Shown: positions 1-8,596 of the stretch, in pieces
Position numbering within the stretch: the stretch's first letter is position 1
Layout: each line of letters starts with the position of its first letter
DNA from: JBPBQZ01 sp050955105
Lineage (GTDB): Bacteria; Pseudomonadota; Gammaproteobacteria; Burkholderiales; Burkholderiaceae
Direction of reading: 5' to 3'
Assembly (NCBI GenBank): GCA_050955105.1
Contig: JBPBQZ010000012.1
Span: forward strand, 1 to 11,124
Length of the DNA stretch: 11,124 nucleotides
The notes under the pieces: generated by a model
Seen by the model: only the letters and a program-made list of their open reading frames with translations
What the model was told of the DNA's origin: nothing
The model's database searches: none
Made by a program: the position numbers and the translations under genes

Positions 1-39
1 GTATGTCTCGGCGTTTTCACCGACATTGGCACGTGCAGT

Positions 40-276
40 CTATTTGGCAATGGCATCGCTGGCCGGATGATCGTGCGTCATGGAGTCTTCCGTCGGATGC
101 GTAGCTGGCCGCTTGATTGGCATATTGTCGGGATTGGCGCCGGGGTCTTTAGCGATATTGTCGGACGACCGCGGTGACGTGCCGGCGGGTGGCGCAGTTG
201 AAGTTGTCGCGGCGTAGACGGGCGCCGCTGCCGCAAGGCTTAGAAGAAGAATCGTCGTGATCGTTGAAGGCTTCAT
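40..276 (-). CDS. Small exported protein of unknown function
   Basis: A 78-residue protein that I do not recognise. The first 22 residues look like a Sec signal peptide: MKP at the start, a hydrophobic core ILLLSLAAAA, and a probable cleavage site after VYA. The rest is polar, rich in Pro, Thr, Asp and His, with no hydrophobic segment, so the mature part (about 55 residues) is probably disordered and periplasmic. The ATG at 276-274 is supported by GGAG at 286-283, six bases upstream, with AAGGGGAG just before it. It lies on the host side of the tRNA and is divergent from it, so it is likely a chromosomal gene outside the inserted element. Small Burkholderia exported proteins of this composition are common, but I assign no function. 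Confidence 0.75.
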   Translation of the reverse strand: MKPSTITTILLLSLAAAAPVYAATTSTAPPAGTSPRSSDNIAKDPGANPDNMPIKRPATHPTEDSMTHDHPASDAIAK

Positions 277-366
277 GGTCGTCTCCGCTCCCCTTGATTA
301 AACCATTTTATCCAATGGCGCGGCGGCGCACCGATAGGGTTTCTACAGGTGCTTTGTAATTAGACC

Positions 367-395
367 TTGCTTTGTTTCGGCTGCTTCGCTATAGT
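367..395 (+). promoter_or_regulatory. Sigma-70-type promoter of tRNA-fMet
   Basis: TTGCTT (367-372) and TATAGT (390-395) are separated by exactly 17 bases and end 15 bases before the mature tRNA 5' end. This spacing fits a transcript with a short leader. The promoter sits on the chromosomal side of the insertion and is intact, so the tRNA should still be expressed. Confidence 0.6.
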
Positions 396-410
396 CTTGT
401 CTTCGACGGA

Positions 411-2033
<1,623 letters not shown>

Positions 2034-2183
2034 CGTGGGGGCGACGTTCCGGTGTAGTGGTTTCTGGGGTATCTGATTGGCTGCGAGCAGACGTGCCGCT
2101 GCCTCGCGCGCTCAGCACGCCGGATACAACTTGCTGACAGCTCGCTTGGCTAGCAGACAAGCGCAGGCCGCGCCGCAGGCGCA
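2034..2183. other. Short intergenic region between divergent genes
   Basis: This 150-base stretch separates the recombinase ATG (minus) from the first lipoprotein (plus) and would hold the promoters of both. I see no box pair good enough to call. An open frame here beginning with TTG at 2077 only joins the lipoprotein frame by chance and has no ribosome-binding site. Confidence 0.4.
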
Positions 2184-2388
2184 ATGCGGGCCGCTCTCGT
2201 CGCGCTGCTGCTATCCCGGCTGCGCCGCCCAGGAAGTCATTCTCTATCCGTTCTTCGACTCTTCCGGCCATATGACCGGTTGCTGCCAGGCACTGGTCAA
2301 GGTATCGCCCAACGCGATGTACGGCGCGTCGGTACAGAAGCAAGGCACTGGCATCGCGGTCACGCTCCACGCCAAATGGAAATTCTAA
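2184..2388 (+). pseudogene. Small phage lipoprotein, one-base frameshift
   Basis: From the ATG at 2184 the first frame gives MRAALVALLLS, a lipoprotein-type signal sequence. At 2215-2217 there is a run CCC. Removing one C puts the gene into the second frame and yields LLLSGCAAQEV, an ideal lipobox (L-S-G-C, lipidated C13), and then an uninterrupted frame to the TAA at 2386. The repaired protein would be 67 residues with P22-F-F-D25 and vicinal C33-C34. Without repair neither frame makes a sensible product: the first loses the lipobox and runs on, and the second has no start with a signal sequence. The stop overlaps the ATG of the next lipoprotein (TAATG), which suggests coupling in the ancestral operon. 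AGG at 2177-2179 is a modest ribosome-binding site. A sequencing error in the C run or a real mutation would both explain it. Confidence 0.6.
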
Positions 2389-2696
2389 TGAATCGCCTAT
2401 TCTTCGCCGCGGTCGCGGCGCTGGCTGCCGGCGGCTGTGCGTCGTACAGCGTCAAGCCGTTTTTCGACAAGGATGCCGGCAAGGTCATTTGTTGCGAAGC
2501 CACGGCCACCAACAGCAAGTCGATTGCCACCGTCAACTTCACGGCGATACAGCAGCCCAACGGCACCTTTGTCGTTCGGTTTGCCGAAACCGGCGTCAGC
2601 GCATCGGCGCCGATTGCTGCCGCCGCGATCGCGGCGTCGGATGTCGCCGGCGCCGTCACCGAAACCGTCATCACCGCCTCCAAACTTCTCCCCTAG
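2388..2696 (+). CDS. Small phage lipoprotein, paralogue of the preceding gene
   Basis: A 102-residue predicted lipoprotein. It starts at the ATG at 2388, which shares one base with the previous stop and has GGAA at 2378-2381, seven bases or fewer upstream. MNRLFFAAVAALAAGGC is a signal peptide with lipobox AGGC, making C17 the lipidated residue. After this comes P24-F-F-D27, seven residues, then C35-C36. This PFFD-x7-CC pattern is the same, with the same spacing, as in the repaired protein encoded just upstream, so the two are paralogues. The C-terminal half is rich in Ala, Val and Thr without a clear transmembrane segment. It should be anchored to the inner or outer membrane facing the periplasm. 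Its function is unknown; its place next to other lipoproteins and a patatin suggests an envelope role. Confidence 0.72.
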   Translation: MNRLFFAAVAALAAGGCASYSVKPFFDKDAGKVICCEATATNSKSIATVNFTAIQQPNGTFVVRFAETGVSASAPIAAAAIAASDVAGAVTETVITASKLLP

Positions 2697-2706
2697 GAAA
2701 TTCTTT

Positions 2707-3219
2707 ATGAAACGCACTTTTATGCTGCTTGCGGCAGGTATTCTCACGCTCGCATTTGCCGCCTGCAGCGCTGTTCCCGCGGCTAAGATGACGCCCGCGC
2801 AGTTTGTGGCTGTGGCCTGCCCGCCGGTGAAACAGGCGCTCGCACTGGCGCCGATCGTTGGCGCATCGCTTTCGGCAACTGCGCTGTCCGATGTCGGCAA
2901 AGCGACGCCGATCGTCGATGCCGCGTGCGCGTCCGGTGCAACCGTGTCGACGGCAACCGTCTCGCAGTTCGCTGCGACCGTTCTCCCCGCTGCCAGCGCG
3001 GTCATCAGCGCCGCACCGGCGTCGGTGCTTTCCGACGATCAGAAGACGAAGATCCAAGATGCGATCGTGGTAGCGGAGTTGGCTGTCGCGACCGTGACCG
3101 CGGTTACGCAGAACGCTGAAGCTGCGACCGCTGTCTCAGGAGAGGCCCCCACTGCCGGTTCGGCTCCGGCCGCCGCACCGCCCGTTCCGGCAAGCGGCTT
3201 GCTGGTGGCGTCGCTATGA
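2707..3219 (+). CDS. Predicted Ala-rich lipoprotein
   Basis: A 170-residue protein. The ATG at 2707 follows AGGA at 2695-2698 with eight bases of spacing, and the AGGA overlaps the stop of the upstream lipoprotein. MKRTFMLLAAGILTLAFAAC is a signal peptide ending in a plausible lipobox (FAAC), so C20 would be lipidated. The mature part has an Ala/Val-rich helical look with two more cysteines (near AVACPPV and DAACASG) and a Pro/Ala-rich tail after about residue 145. The stop overlaps the next ATG (ATGA), so translation is probably coupled to the patatin. I do not recognise the family. An exported, membrane-anchored partner of the phospholipase or an envelope-modifying protein are both possible; this is inference from position. 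Confidence 0.72.
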   Translation: MKRTFMLLAAGILTLAFAACSAVPAAKMTPAQFVAVACPPVKQALALAPIVGASLSATALSDVGKATPIVDAACASGATVSTATVSQFAATVLPAASAVISAAPASVLSDDQKTKIQDAIVVAELAVATVTAVTQNAEAATAVSGEAPTAGSAPAAAPPVPASGLLVASL

Positions 3220-4016
3220 CGTCTTCGGTTCGCGTGGCACTTTCCGGCAGCGGATTTCGCCTGCCTGCGCATCTCGGCGCTCTTCATGCCATTGAGGCCG
3301 CGAACCGCCAGGTCATCGAATTGGCCGGTACCAGCGGCGGCTCGATTGTGGCCGCGTTGTATGCGAGCGGTATCGGCCTGGAAGCGTTGCGCGCGCTGTG
3401 CATGACTTTGGATTGGGCGCCGCTGATGCGGTTTTCGCCGTGGGCGTTACTGACGCGGCGGGCTCTGTGCACAGGCGACGCACTGCTGCAGTTCCTCTAC
3501 AAGCAAACGCCCGGCTTGTGCTTTGCCGACCTCGATATCGACCTGACGATCGTTGCATCGAATCTGCAGAACGAGGAGGACTTTGTCTTCAGCAGAGCCG
3601 CAACGCCTGATCTGCCGATCGCGCTGGCTGCGAGGGCATCCGCGTCGATCCCGTTGGTATTTTCCGCCGTGAAGGTCGGCGATGCGCTGCTTGTCGACGG
3701 CGGGACGACCGATAACGTCACGGCGGCTCATCTGACCGTAGATGGCTTGCCGCGGCTCGCAATAGACCTCGAATCGACGGCGCCGGCGCCGTTACCCGAT
3801 GCAAGCCTGCGATCCGTCGCGCCGCGCATCATCGATTTGATGTTGGCATCCAACGAAGCCGCGCGCCAAGCAATAGATCGGCGTAACGGTGTCCAGTTCG
3901 TCACGGTCGATACCGGCGACGCGTCGAGTTTTGACCGCCACATGCCGCTTGCCGTGCGCGAGCGTCTCTTCGCCAAGGGGCGCGCGGCCACCGCGCAGGC
4001 CCTCATCACCCTCTAG
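3216..4016 (+). CDS. Patatin-like phospholipase
   Basis: A 266-residue protein of the patatin family, whose members hydrolyse acyl groups from phospholipids with a Ser-Asp dyad. The nucleophile elbow is G38-T-S40-G-G42 (GxSxG form) and the catalytic Asp is in D161-G-G163, the usual DGG motif. The oxyanion-hole stretch near the N-terminus reads LSGSGFRLPAHLG, a departure from the typical GGGxRG. Its length matches compact bacterial patatins. There is no signal peptide, so it would act in the cytosol or on the inner membrane surface unless released at lysis. Its ATG overlaps the stop of the upstream lipoprotein, and it closes the operon before a terminator. Patatin-like genes are known in Burkholderia phages; whether this one helps lysis, alters the host membrane or excludes other phages cannot be told from sequence. 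Confidence 0.9.
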   Translation: MTSSVRVALSGSGFRLPAHLGALHAIEAANRQVIELAGTSGGSIVAALYASGIGLEALRALCMTLDWAPLMRFSPWALLTRRALCTGDALLQFLYKQTPGLCFADLDIDLTIVASNLQNEEDFVFSRAATPDLPIALAARASASIPLVFSAVKVGDALLVDGGTTDNVTAAHLTVDGLPRLAIDLESTAPAPLPDASLRSVAPRIIDLMLASNEAARQAIDRRNGVQFVTVDTGDASSFDRHMPLAVRERLFAKGRAATAQALITL

Positions 4017-4037
4017 CTAAACCATTCATATCGCGCT

Positions 4038-4058
4038 GCCGCCTTCGGACGGCTTTTT
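4038..4058 (+). terminator. Intrinsic terminator after the patatin operon
   Basis: GCCGCC (4038-4043), loop TTCG, GACGGC (4048-4053), then TTTTT (4054-4058). One internal C-A mismatch leaves five pairs closed by a stable TTCG loop. It starts 21 bases after the patatin stop and 32 bases before the tail fibre ATG, so it should reduce readthrough into the fibre gene. Confidence 0.65.
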
Positions 4059-4090
4059 GCATTGCGCGCGCGCTTTTCATCGGAAAACGA

Positions 4091-7000
4091 ATGACGGCAC
4101 TATTTCAGAACGGCCAGACGCTGACTGCTGACATGCTCAATGCGGCATTCGCGTCGATTGGCGGCATCATCTCGGTCAGCGGGACGCCCGCTAGCACGTT
4201 GGGTTACGACGGCCAGTACGCGATCGACCTGCCGAATGGCTTGGTCTATGGACCCAAAGCGGGCGGGATCTGGCCGGCTGGACGTACCTTCAATTCGGGC
4301 GCGCTGAGTCCGACCGCTCTGGCCGCGCTTAACGCCAGCCTGAACGCAGCTGCGTCGAGCGCATCGGCGGCGCAATTGGCGGGAGCCGCGTATGAACCGA
4401 TCTACAGCTCCGCAGCGGCGGGCGTCGCAGCTGGTACCGGCGTGCCGAACACCGCGCATTTCCGAATCATCTCAGCCTACGGGAATGGTCTGTACGACTA
4501 CTATCGGAATGACGCCGGCACCCCAACGTATCTTTACACCACGCAAAACGCGAATTACGCATCGGGTCTGAATGGCGCGGTCGGCCTGAAGAATTTCTAC
4601 TCGACGCTGGTCAGTTCGCTGAACAGCCGACGCATCAATATCCGGCTTGTCGGCACGTCGATCTCCCTTGGCAGCAACACCTATCTTTACAACTTCGTCC
4701 AAGCACTGATCGCTCGATTCGGTGCGTCGCGGTCAACGTTTACACCCGCCGCGAGTCAGGCATCGACGCCGATCAACGGCTGGAAGACGCAATATTTTCG
4801 TGGGCCATTTACCGTGCGCCTGAAGTCGGTTGCGGGCGACGGCGCCACTGGCATCACGACCCGCGTCTCGAACATGTCCAACTTCATCGTTGGCTATTCG
4901 ACCGACACCGACGGCGGCTCGCTCGCTGTATCGGCCGTGAAGAATATGGGCGCCTCAGTTGCGCTGACGCCGATCAATTGCAACGGCGCGAAGTCGTACG
5001 GCAATCTCGCAACGTATGCGCTCGACGCGACTGCGACGTATGACATCACGGTAGCGCCGCCGACTGCGGGCACGGGCTATCTCGAGCTGTTTATTCAAGA
5101 TGCCGCCGACCAGGGCCTGTTCTTTCAGGACATGGCTTATGGTGGTTCTGCGTTACAGGATACGGCAGGTACAAATTTGATTGGTGGCGGAGTTGGTATC
5201 CGTCCTGCGGACGCCGGCATGTGGCCATCGGAAACCGTTCCGAACCCCGCAGACAACGTCGGCCTGATGGCTGCATTTGCGCCGACCGCTGCGATCCTCA
5301 AGCCAGACCTCGTTTTGTATTCAGGGCCAACGAACGACGTGGGCGCCGGCGCTGCCGGATTCGCGACCGCGCTCACGACGGCCGTTAACGCCGTCATGGC
5401 TGCCGGCGCCTCGATGATGATTGGCTTCGAGCCTGTCAATGCGGCCACGACCTCGGCGACGTGGTTGACGTTCCTGGCGCCGTATCTCGCATTGCAGGCC
5501 GCGAATCCCGACAACGTCGAGATTGCTGATTTCGACGCGTTCCTCTCGCCGAACCGCGTCTTCAATCCGAACTTCCACGCGCCGTTGCCAGCTGGGTTAG
5601 GGAACCCGCATCCGGGCAACTACGGTTACGGCGATCCGCATTACACGATGGGCGCATTTCTCGCACAGCGGCATAGCCTACCGCCGCTGCTCGACCCCGC
5701 GAACACACCCACGTCGGCGAACGCTACGACCTATCCGCCTGGCCCGCTGGAGCCGCTGAACGCGCCGCCTGAGAGTGTTTGGCCTGATACCAGTAACTCT
5801 GCTGCGGCACCGTCTCTCAAGCGGCGCATTGCGGGGATCATTGGTGGACGTTCGTTGTGGAGCTGTGTCGACAAGAGCAGCCCGACAGTGCTCACTCTCG
5901 CGCAGATTCTTGCGTGTGGGTTCGTGGGCGGTGGCACCAACTTCGTGGCGGCCACCGACACGTTAGGATTGCCGTGCTACTCGATCTCGACAGCTGGCGC
6001 GAATGTGCAGATGTACCTGCCTGTCGGCAATTTTGTGCCCGGCAAGTACTACACGCTGATGATCGAGATCGCGGACATCTCGTTCTATCCAGTCACGCTG
6101 CCAGTTGCTTTGCAGTTCGGCTCCAGCGCGTTGATGTTCACGGTCGACAAGGGCGCTCAGGCGTTCGTCGTGCAGGCGGCGGCCGTGCGAACCGACTATG
6201 TCGCGCCGACGAAGATCGGCGATCGACGCTACTACGCCGTCACGTTCAAGTATCCGACTGCAGCTGACTTTGCGGCAGCGGCGACTGCCGGCGTCACCGG
6301 CATTTCGACGACGCACATCACGTTGACGCTCAGCACGCCTGTCGCGGCGGTCGCGGCCGCCGTCAAGGTTCGCGATATCTTCGTTCAGTACGGCGCGTCT
6401 GCGACGCTCGGCTACACAGGTCTTCAAAATCGCGCGGTCCAGAACAGTGCGAGCGCGATCGTGTCGGCTACTGAGCCGGTCGTCAATTTGACGGACAGTC
6501 TCGCGTGGAATGACACCAGCAACGGCGCTGCGCTATTAAAGCGACTGTTGCAAGCCGGTGGCATTTATCGGTTGGCGTCAAATTCGAATTACGGCCTCGG
6601 GAATAGCGTCTGGCGCGCGCAGGGCGGACCAGCGGCCAACTTGCTCTCGAATTTCGTGAGCGCTGGCTCGACCGGGAACGCTGTCGGTGCTACCGCGGCG
6701 AGCGGCACGTATGGACCGGGAACTGGCGCGCCAGGGTATCTGATCACTCTCGATAACGCAGGCGGCAACGGTCAGATCGATCTGCGGTCGCCTTTGAACT
6801 TGAATCTCGCGTTAAGTACCGTCTACACGCTGAGCTTCTTGATGCAGCTCGGTATGTCCGACGGGTCGCAGGGTACGGTGGCGTCGATCGGTGTGTCGTT
6901 GTTCGCTACGAATACCGGCAGCGGATCCGTTCTGTTCCTGGGTGCGGACAGTCAAACATGGGCGGCGGCGGCCGCAGTCGCGGGCAACCTGACTGCGGGC

Positions 7001-7237
7001 CGTGACAATGCAACGTGGTACCGGGTATCGCTGACGTTCCTGTCCTACGCTGCGACGCCGTCCGGCGGGTCGACTGCGAACAACAACCTGGCGCTGCGTG
7101 TATCGGCGCCGCGCACCAAAGCGCTGCTTACGGCGACTGATTTCAAACTCGATCTGGGAGCGTCGATGACGTTTGATCGATGTACAGGGCTGGGCGCGAG
7201 TGGCGATTCAACCTTGCCGGGAATCGCCACTCGCTAG
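4091..7237 (+). CDS. Phage tail fibre with SGNH-esterase-like domain and C-terminal repeats
   Basis: A 1048-residue receptor-binding protein. The ATG at 4091 has GGA at 4082-4084, six bases upstream. Residues 1-65 look like a virion-attachment segment (…LTADMLNAAF… then GYDGQYAIDLPNG and VYGPK..G.WP, a motif common in phage fibres). Residues 80-115 are Ala/Ser-rich, probably coiled. Residues 180-530 fit an SGNH hydrolase: block I is GTSIS with S190, block II GGS (351-353), block III GPTND with N415, and block V GDPHYTMGA with D515 and H517. Such domains in phage fibres usually remove acetyl groups from surface polysaccharide. The Asp normally next to the serine (GDS) is Thr here, and the Asp-His spacing is short, so activity is likely but not certain. 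Two tandem modules follow from W564 and W806, probably carbohydrate-binding beta-sandwiches. Confidence 0.88.
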   Translation: MTALFQNGQTLTADMLNAAFASIGGIISVSGTPASTLGYDGQYAIDLPNGLVYGPKAGGIWPAGRTFNSGALSPTALAALNASLNAAASSASAAQLAGAAYEPIYSSAAAGVAAGTGVPNTAHFRIISAYGNGLYDYYRNDAGTPTYLYTTQNANYASGLNGAVGLKNFYSTLVSSLNSRRINIRLVGTSISLGSNTYLYNFVQALIARFGASRSTFTPAASQASTPINGWKTQYFRGPFTVRLKSVAGDGATGITTRVSNMSNFIVGYSTDTDGGSLAVSAVKNMGASVALTPINCNGAKSYGNLATYALDATATYDITVAPPTAGTGYLELFIQDAADQGLFFQDMAYGGSALQDTAGTNLIGGGVGIRPADAGMWPSETVPNPADNVGLMAAFAPTAAILKPDLVLYSGPTNDVGAGAAGFATALTTAVNAVMAAGASMMIGFEPVNAATTSATWLTFLAPYLALQAANPDNVEIADFDAFLSPNRVFNPNFHAPLPAGLGNPHPGNYGYGDPHYTMGAFLAQRHSLPPLLDPANTPTSANATTYPPGPLEPLNAPPESVWPDTSNSAAAPSLKRRIAGIIGGRSLWSCVDKSSPTVLTLAQILACGFVGGGTNFVAATDTLGLPCYSISTAGANVQMYLPVGNFVPGKYYTLMIEIADISFYPVTLPVALQFGSSALMFTVDKGAQAFVVQAAAVRTDYVAPTKIGDRRYYAVTFKYPTAADFAAAATAGVTGISTTHITLTLSTPVAAVAAAVKVRDIFVQYGASATLGYTGLQNRAVQNSASAIVSATEPVVNLTDSLAWNDTSNGAALLKRLLQAGGIYRLASNSNYGLGNSVWRAQGGPAANLLSNFVSAGSTGNAVGATAASGTYGPGTGAPGYLITLDNAGGNGQIDLRSPLNLNLALSTVYTLSFLMQLGMSDGSQGTVASIGVSLFATNTGSGSVLFLGADSQTWAAAAAVAGNLTAGRDNATWYRVSLTFLSYAATPSGGSTANNNLALRVSAPRTKALLTATDFKLDLGASMTFDRCTGLGASGDSTLPGIATR
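5780..6505 (+). repeat. C-terminal fibre module, copy A
   Basis: Residues 564-805 of the fibre. It opens with WPDTSNSAAAPSLKRRI and closes with VRDIFVQYGASATLGYTGL. It aligns with copy B at the start (W.DTSN.AA..LKR), at a middle Y-[YV]-T-L strand, at a late [YW]Y.V strand and at the end (D.F....GAS.T....TGL). The two copies are 242 and 243 residues long. The DNA has diverged, so this is an old domain duplication. Confidence 0.7.
6506..7234 (+). repeat. C-terminal fibre module, copy B
   Basis: Residues 806-1048. It opens with WNDTSNGAALLKRLL and closes with ATDFKLDLGASMTFDRCTGL, matching copy A. The strand-rich pattern and terminal position suggest a jelly-roll carbohydrate-binding fold; that is inference. 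Confidence 0.7.
7196..7234. repeat. Perfect 14-bp inverted repeat at the fibre 3' end
   Basis: GCGAGTGGCGATTC (7196-7209) and its exact complement GAATCGCCACTCGC (7221-7234), with an 11-base spacer, ending directly before the TAG stop. The repeat is inside the last codons of the fibre gene. In RNA it would form a very stable hairpin, but no T run follows on either strand. Likely roles are a transcript 3' end or stabiliser between convergent genes, or a recombination target for fibre exchange. Confidence 0.8.
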
Positions 7238-7345
7238 GCTAGCCACGGGAGGAGGGCTGCTTGGCTTCATGCTGCGATAGCAGTGCGGCTCGTAGAGCGC
7301 TCTGAGATGGTTGTTGCCCCTTTCTCTATGGATCGCCGAGATAGC

Positions 7346-7969
7346 TTAAGGACGTCGGCCGCGATCGTCCCACTTCATGAGTTCCACGAGAGTCGCATCA
7401 TTCTTGTTCCTGACAAGTTCTCGTCGATCCGCGATCGCTTGCAGCGCTGGCGAGATTGTGCCGTGAAACGGAACGTCGTGGCGTACCCCGCAATTGGCCC
7501 GTTCGATCGCAACTAACCGATCCAGTTTTGTTAACTCTCTTGAGGCAGCGACCTTATCGCTGACGAGACGGTCGCCGTCGAGCGCTAGAAAAAGCGATTC
7601 AGGCATGATGCCGACGCTCAGGTCGACAGGCTGAGACGCATCTTCGACAAACGTGGTGGTTGCGAAGCCCGCATATCGTGAATACCCTCGACTGATATCG
7701 ACTAACTCTCCGCCGGGTTGTTGCCAAACAGCATGATGCATTGCTTGCGCATATAGGTCTGGCCACCAAGATAGCAGCCATCCTAAAACCATCTGGCCAC
7801 CGGACTCTCTGATATGCGACTCAACATTCCAGTAACACATACCAATCTGTGCTAGAGGCCTATATTGAACCGAAACGGGAGCGCTCTGAGCGCCTGTCAG
7901 GCGGCCGAGTTCAATTGCTGCCGGATGTTTAGGTGGGATTGGTTCGAATCGCAGGACGGGTGTGGTCAT
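7346..7969 (-). CDS. Unknown protein with Cys...His...Asp pattern
   Basis: A 207-residue soluble protein without signal peptide or membrane segments. The ATG at 7969 is preceded by GGAG at 7982-7979, nine bases upstream. The best-conserved-looking core is residues 45-95: C45-Y-W-N, then G-G and GW..SWWPD, then H78-H79-A-V-W, then G-G-E-L-V-D91-I-S. A Cys, then a His before V-W, then an Asp in L-V-D-[IV] recalls the order in papain/transglutaminase-like hydrolases, and I believe this layout recurs in uncharacterised bacterial proteins, but I cannot name a family with confidence. It is the last gene of a three-gene minus-strand cassette (47 bases from the previous stop) and converges on the fibre gene. 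It could be a moron or accessory gene carried within the tail module. Confidence 0.8.
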   Translation of the reverse strand: MTTPVLRFEPIPPKHPAAIELGRLTGAQSAPVSVQYRPLAQIGMCYWNVESHIRESGGQMVLGWLLSWWPDLYAQAMHHAVWQQPGGELVDISRGYSRYAGFATTTFVEDASQPVDLSVGIMPESLFLALDGDRLVSDKVAASRELTKLDRLVAIERANCGVRHDVPFHGTISPALQAIADRRELVRNKNDATLVELMKWDDRGRRP

Positions 7970-8016
7970 TTTGCGGCTCTCCGTGGGTGTGTCGGAGCGT
8001 ACCGTAAACGAATCCC

Positions 8017-8337
8017 TTACCTTTCTTCGCGCTTCAGACGACGGCTAGCCGCCTGGGCTGATTGTCCAGGTGTAGGCGAGTCGGCGCCCCGGGCTTCCTG
8101 CTGCAAGAGCAGCCGCAACTCGTGTAGCGCGACGAGATGGCCGCCGACCTCTTCCTTATAGATCTTGTCGATGACCTGCCGCAACCGCTCCGCTTCGCGC
8201 ACGATTACGCGCAGACGAATGATCTCTCTCGCCAGTCGTTCGACGTCGTCCGGCTTCGGGCGGCGGTACATAGCCCGCATTTGCTCGATCGTTGGCGCCC
8301 CATCCGCAGCGTTGGGGTGCTCAGCGGTGCGGCCCAT
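8017..8337 (-). CDS. Small coiled-coil phage protein
   Basis: A 106-residue charged protein. Residues 30-85 are a long amphipathic helix rich in Arg, Glu and Leu (VERLAREIIRLRVIVREAERL, then a second helix around HLVALHELRLLLQQEAR), which suggests a dimeric coiled coil. The N-terminal 25 residues and the basic C-terminus look disordered. No enzyme motif is visible. The ATG at 8337 is two bases after the upstream stop (TGACCATG) with only a weak ribosome-binding site, so it is probably translated by coupling. Internal ATGs at codons 20 and 23 are other possible starts. Function unknown; a regulatory or assembly role is possible given its size and its position downstream of a LexA-like box. Confidence 0.7.
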   Translation of the reverse strand: MGRTAEHPNAADGAPTIEQMRAMYRRPKPDDVERLAREIIRLRVIVREAERLRQVIDKIYKEEVGGHLVALHELRLLLQQEARGADSPTPGQSAQAASRRLKREER

Positions 8338-8339
8338 GG

Positions 8340-8582
8340 TCAGCCACTGGTCGCGGCAACGCGCGACGCTTCATAAAGATCGAGCTCCGCGCCGAGCGCG
8401 CGCATGGTCGGATCCTCGGCCGGCAGAGCGGCGGCGTGCTGACGGCGCAGATCGTCGGCAAGGCGCGCTATCCCCTGCAGTCGGTACAGTTCGGCGAGCA
8501 ATGCCAGCGCCGTATCGGCGGGCTGATGCTTGGCAAACTCGCACAATTCCGCGCGAGTCAGGCGTCTGTGTTACGTTTTCAT
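8340..8582 (-). pseudogene. Small phage protein with ochre codon near its start
   Basis: The open part is 76 codons with a helical, charged product (RRLTRAELCEFAKHQ, then ALALLAELYRLQGIARLADDLRR). It has no ATG or GTG start: the only alternatives are CTG at 8561 and TTG at 8546, both without a usable ribosome-binding site. In the same frame four codons earlier lies ATG AAA ACG TAA (8582-8571). Reading TAA as a mutated CAA gives a normal start, M-K-T-Q-H-R-R-L-T, of an 80-residue protein. The gene is therefore either broken by one base or starts unusually. It is the first gene of the minus-strand cassette and lies just downstream of the LexA-like box. I do not recognise the family. Confidence 0.5.
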
Positions 8583-8596
8583 GGCGCCGAAAATAG

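Noticed and set aside
2077..2388. 103-codon plus-strand frame starting at TTG
   Set aside because: No ribosome-binding site. Only the part after the frameshift is meaningful, and it belongs with the signal peptide that starts at 2184.
2437..2706. N-terminal extension of the third lipoprotein
   Set aside because: The extension is Pro/Arg/Ser-rich, antisense-like and lies over another gene; the ATG at 2707 has a ribosome-binding site and signal peptide.
7196..7234. DNA-invertase (gix/cix-type) crossover site
   Set aside because: The palindrome does not resemble the known 26-bp invertase sites, and neither an invertase gene nor a second copy is in the window; kept only as an open question.
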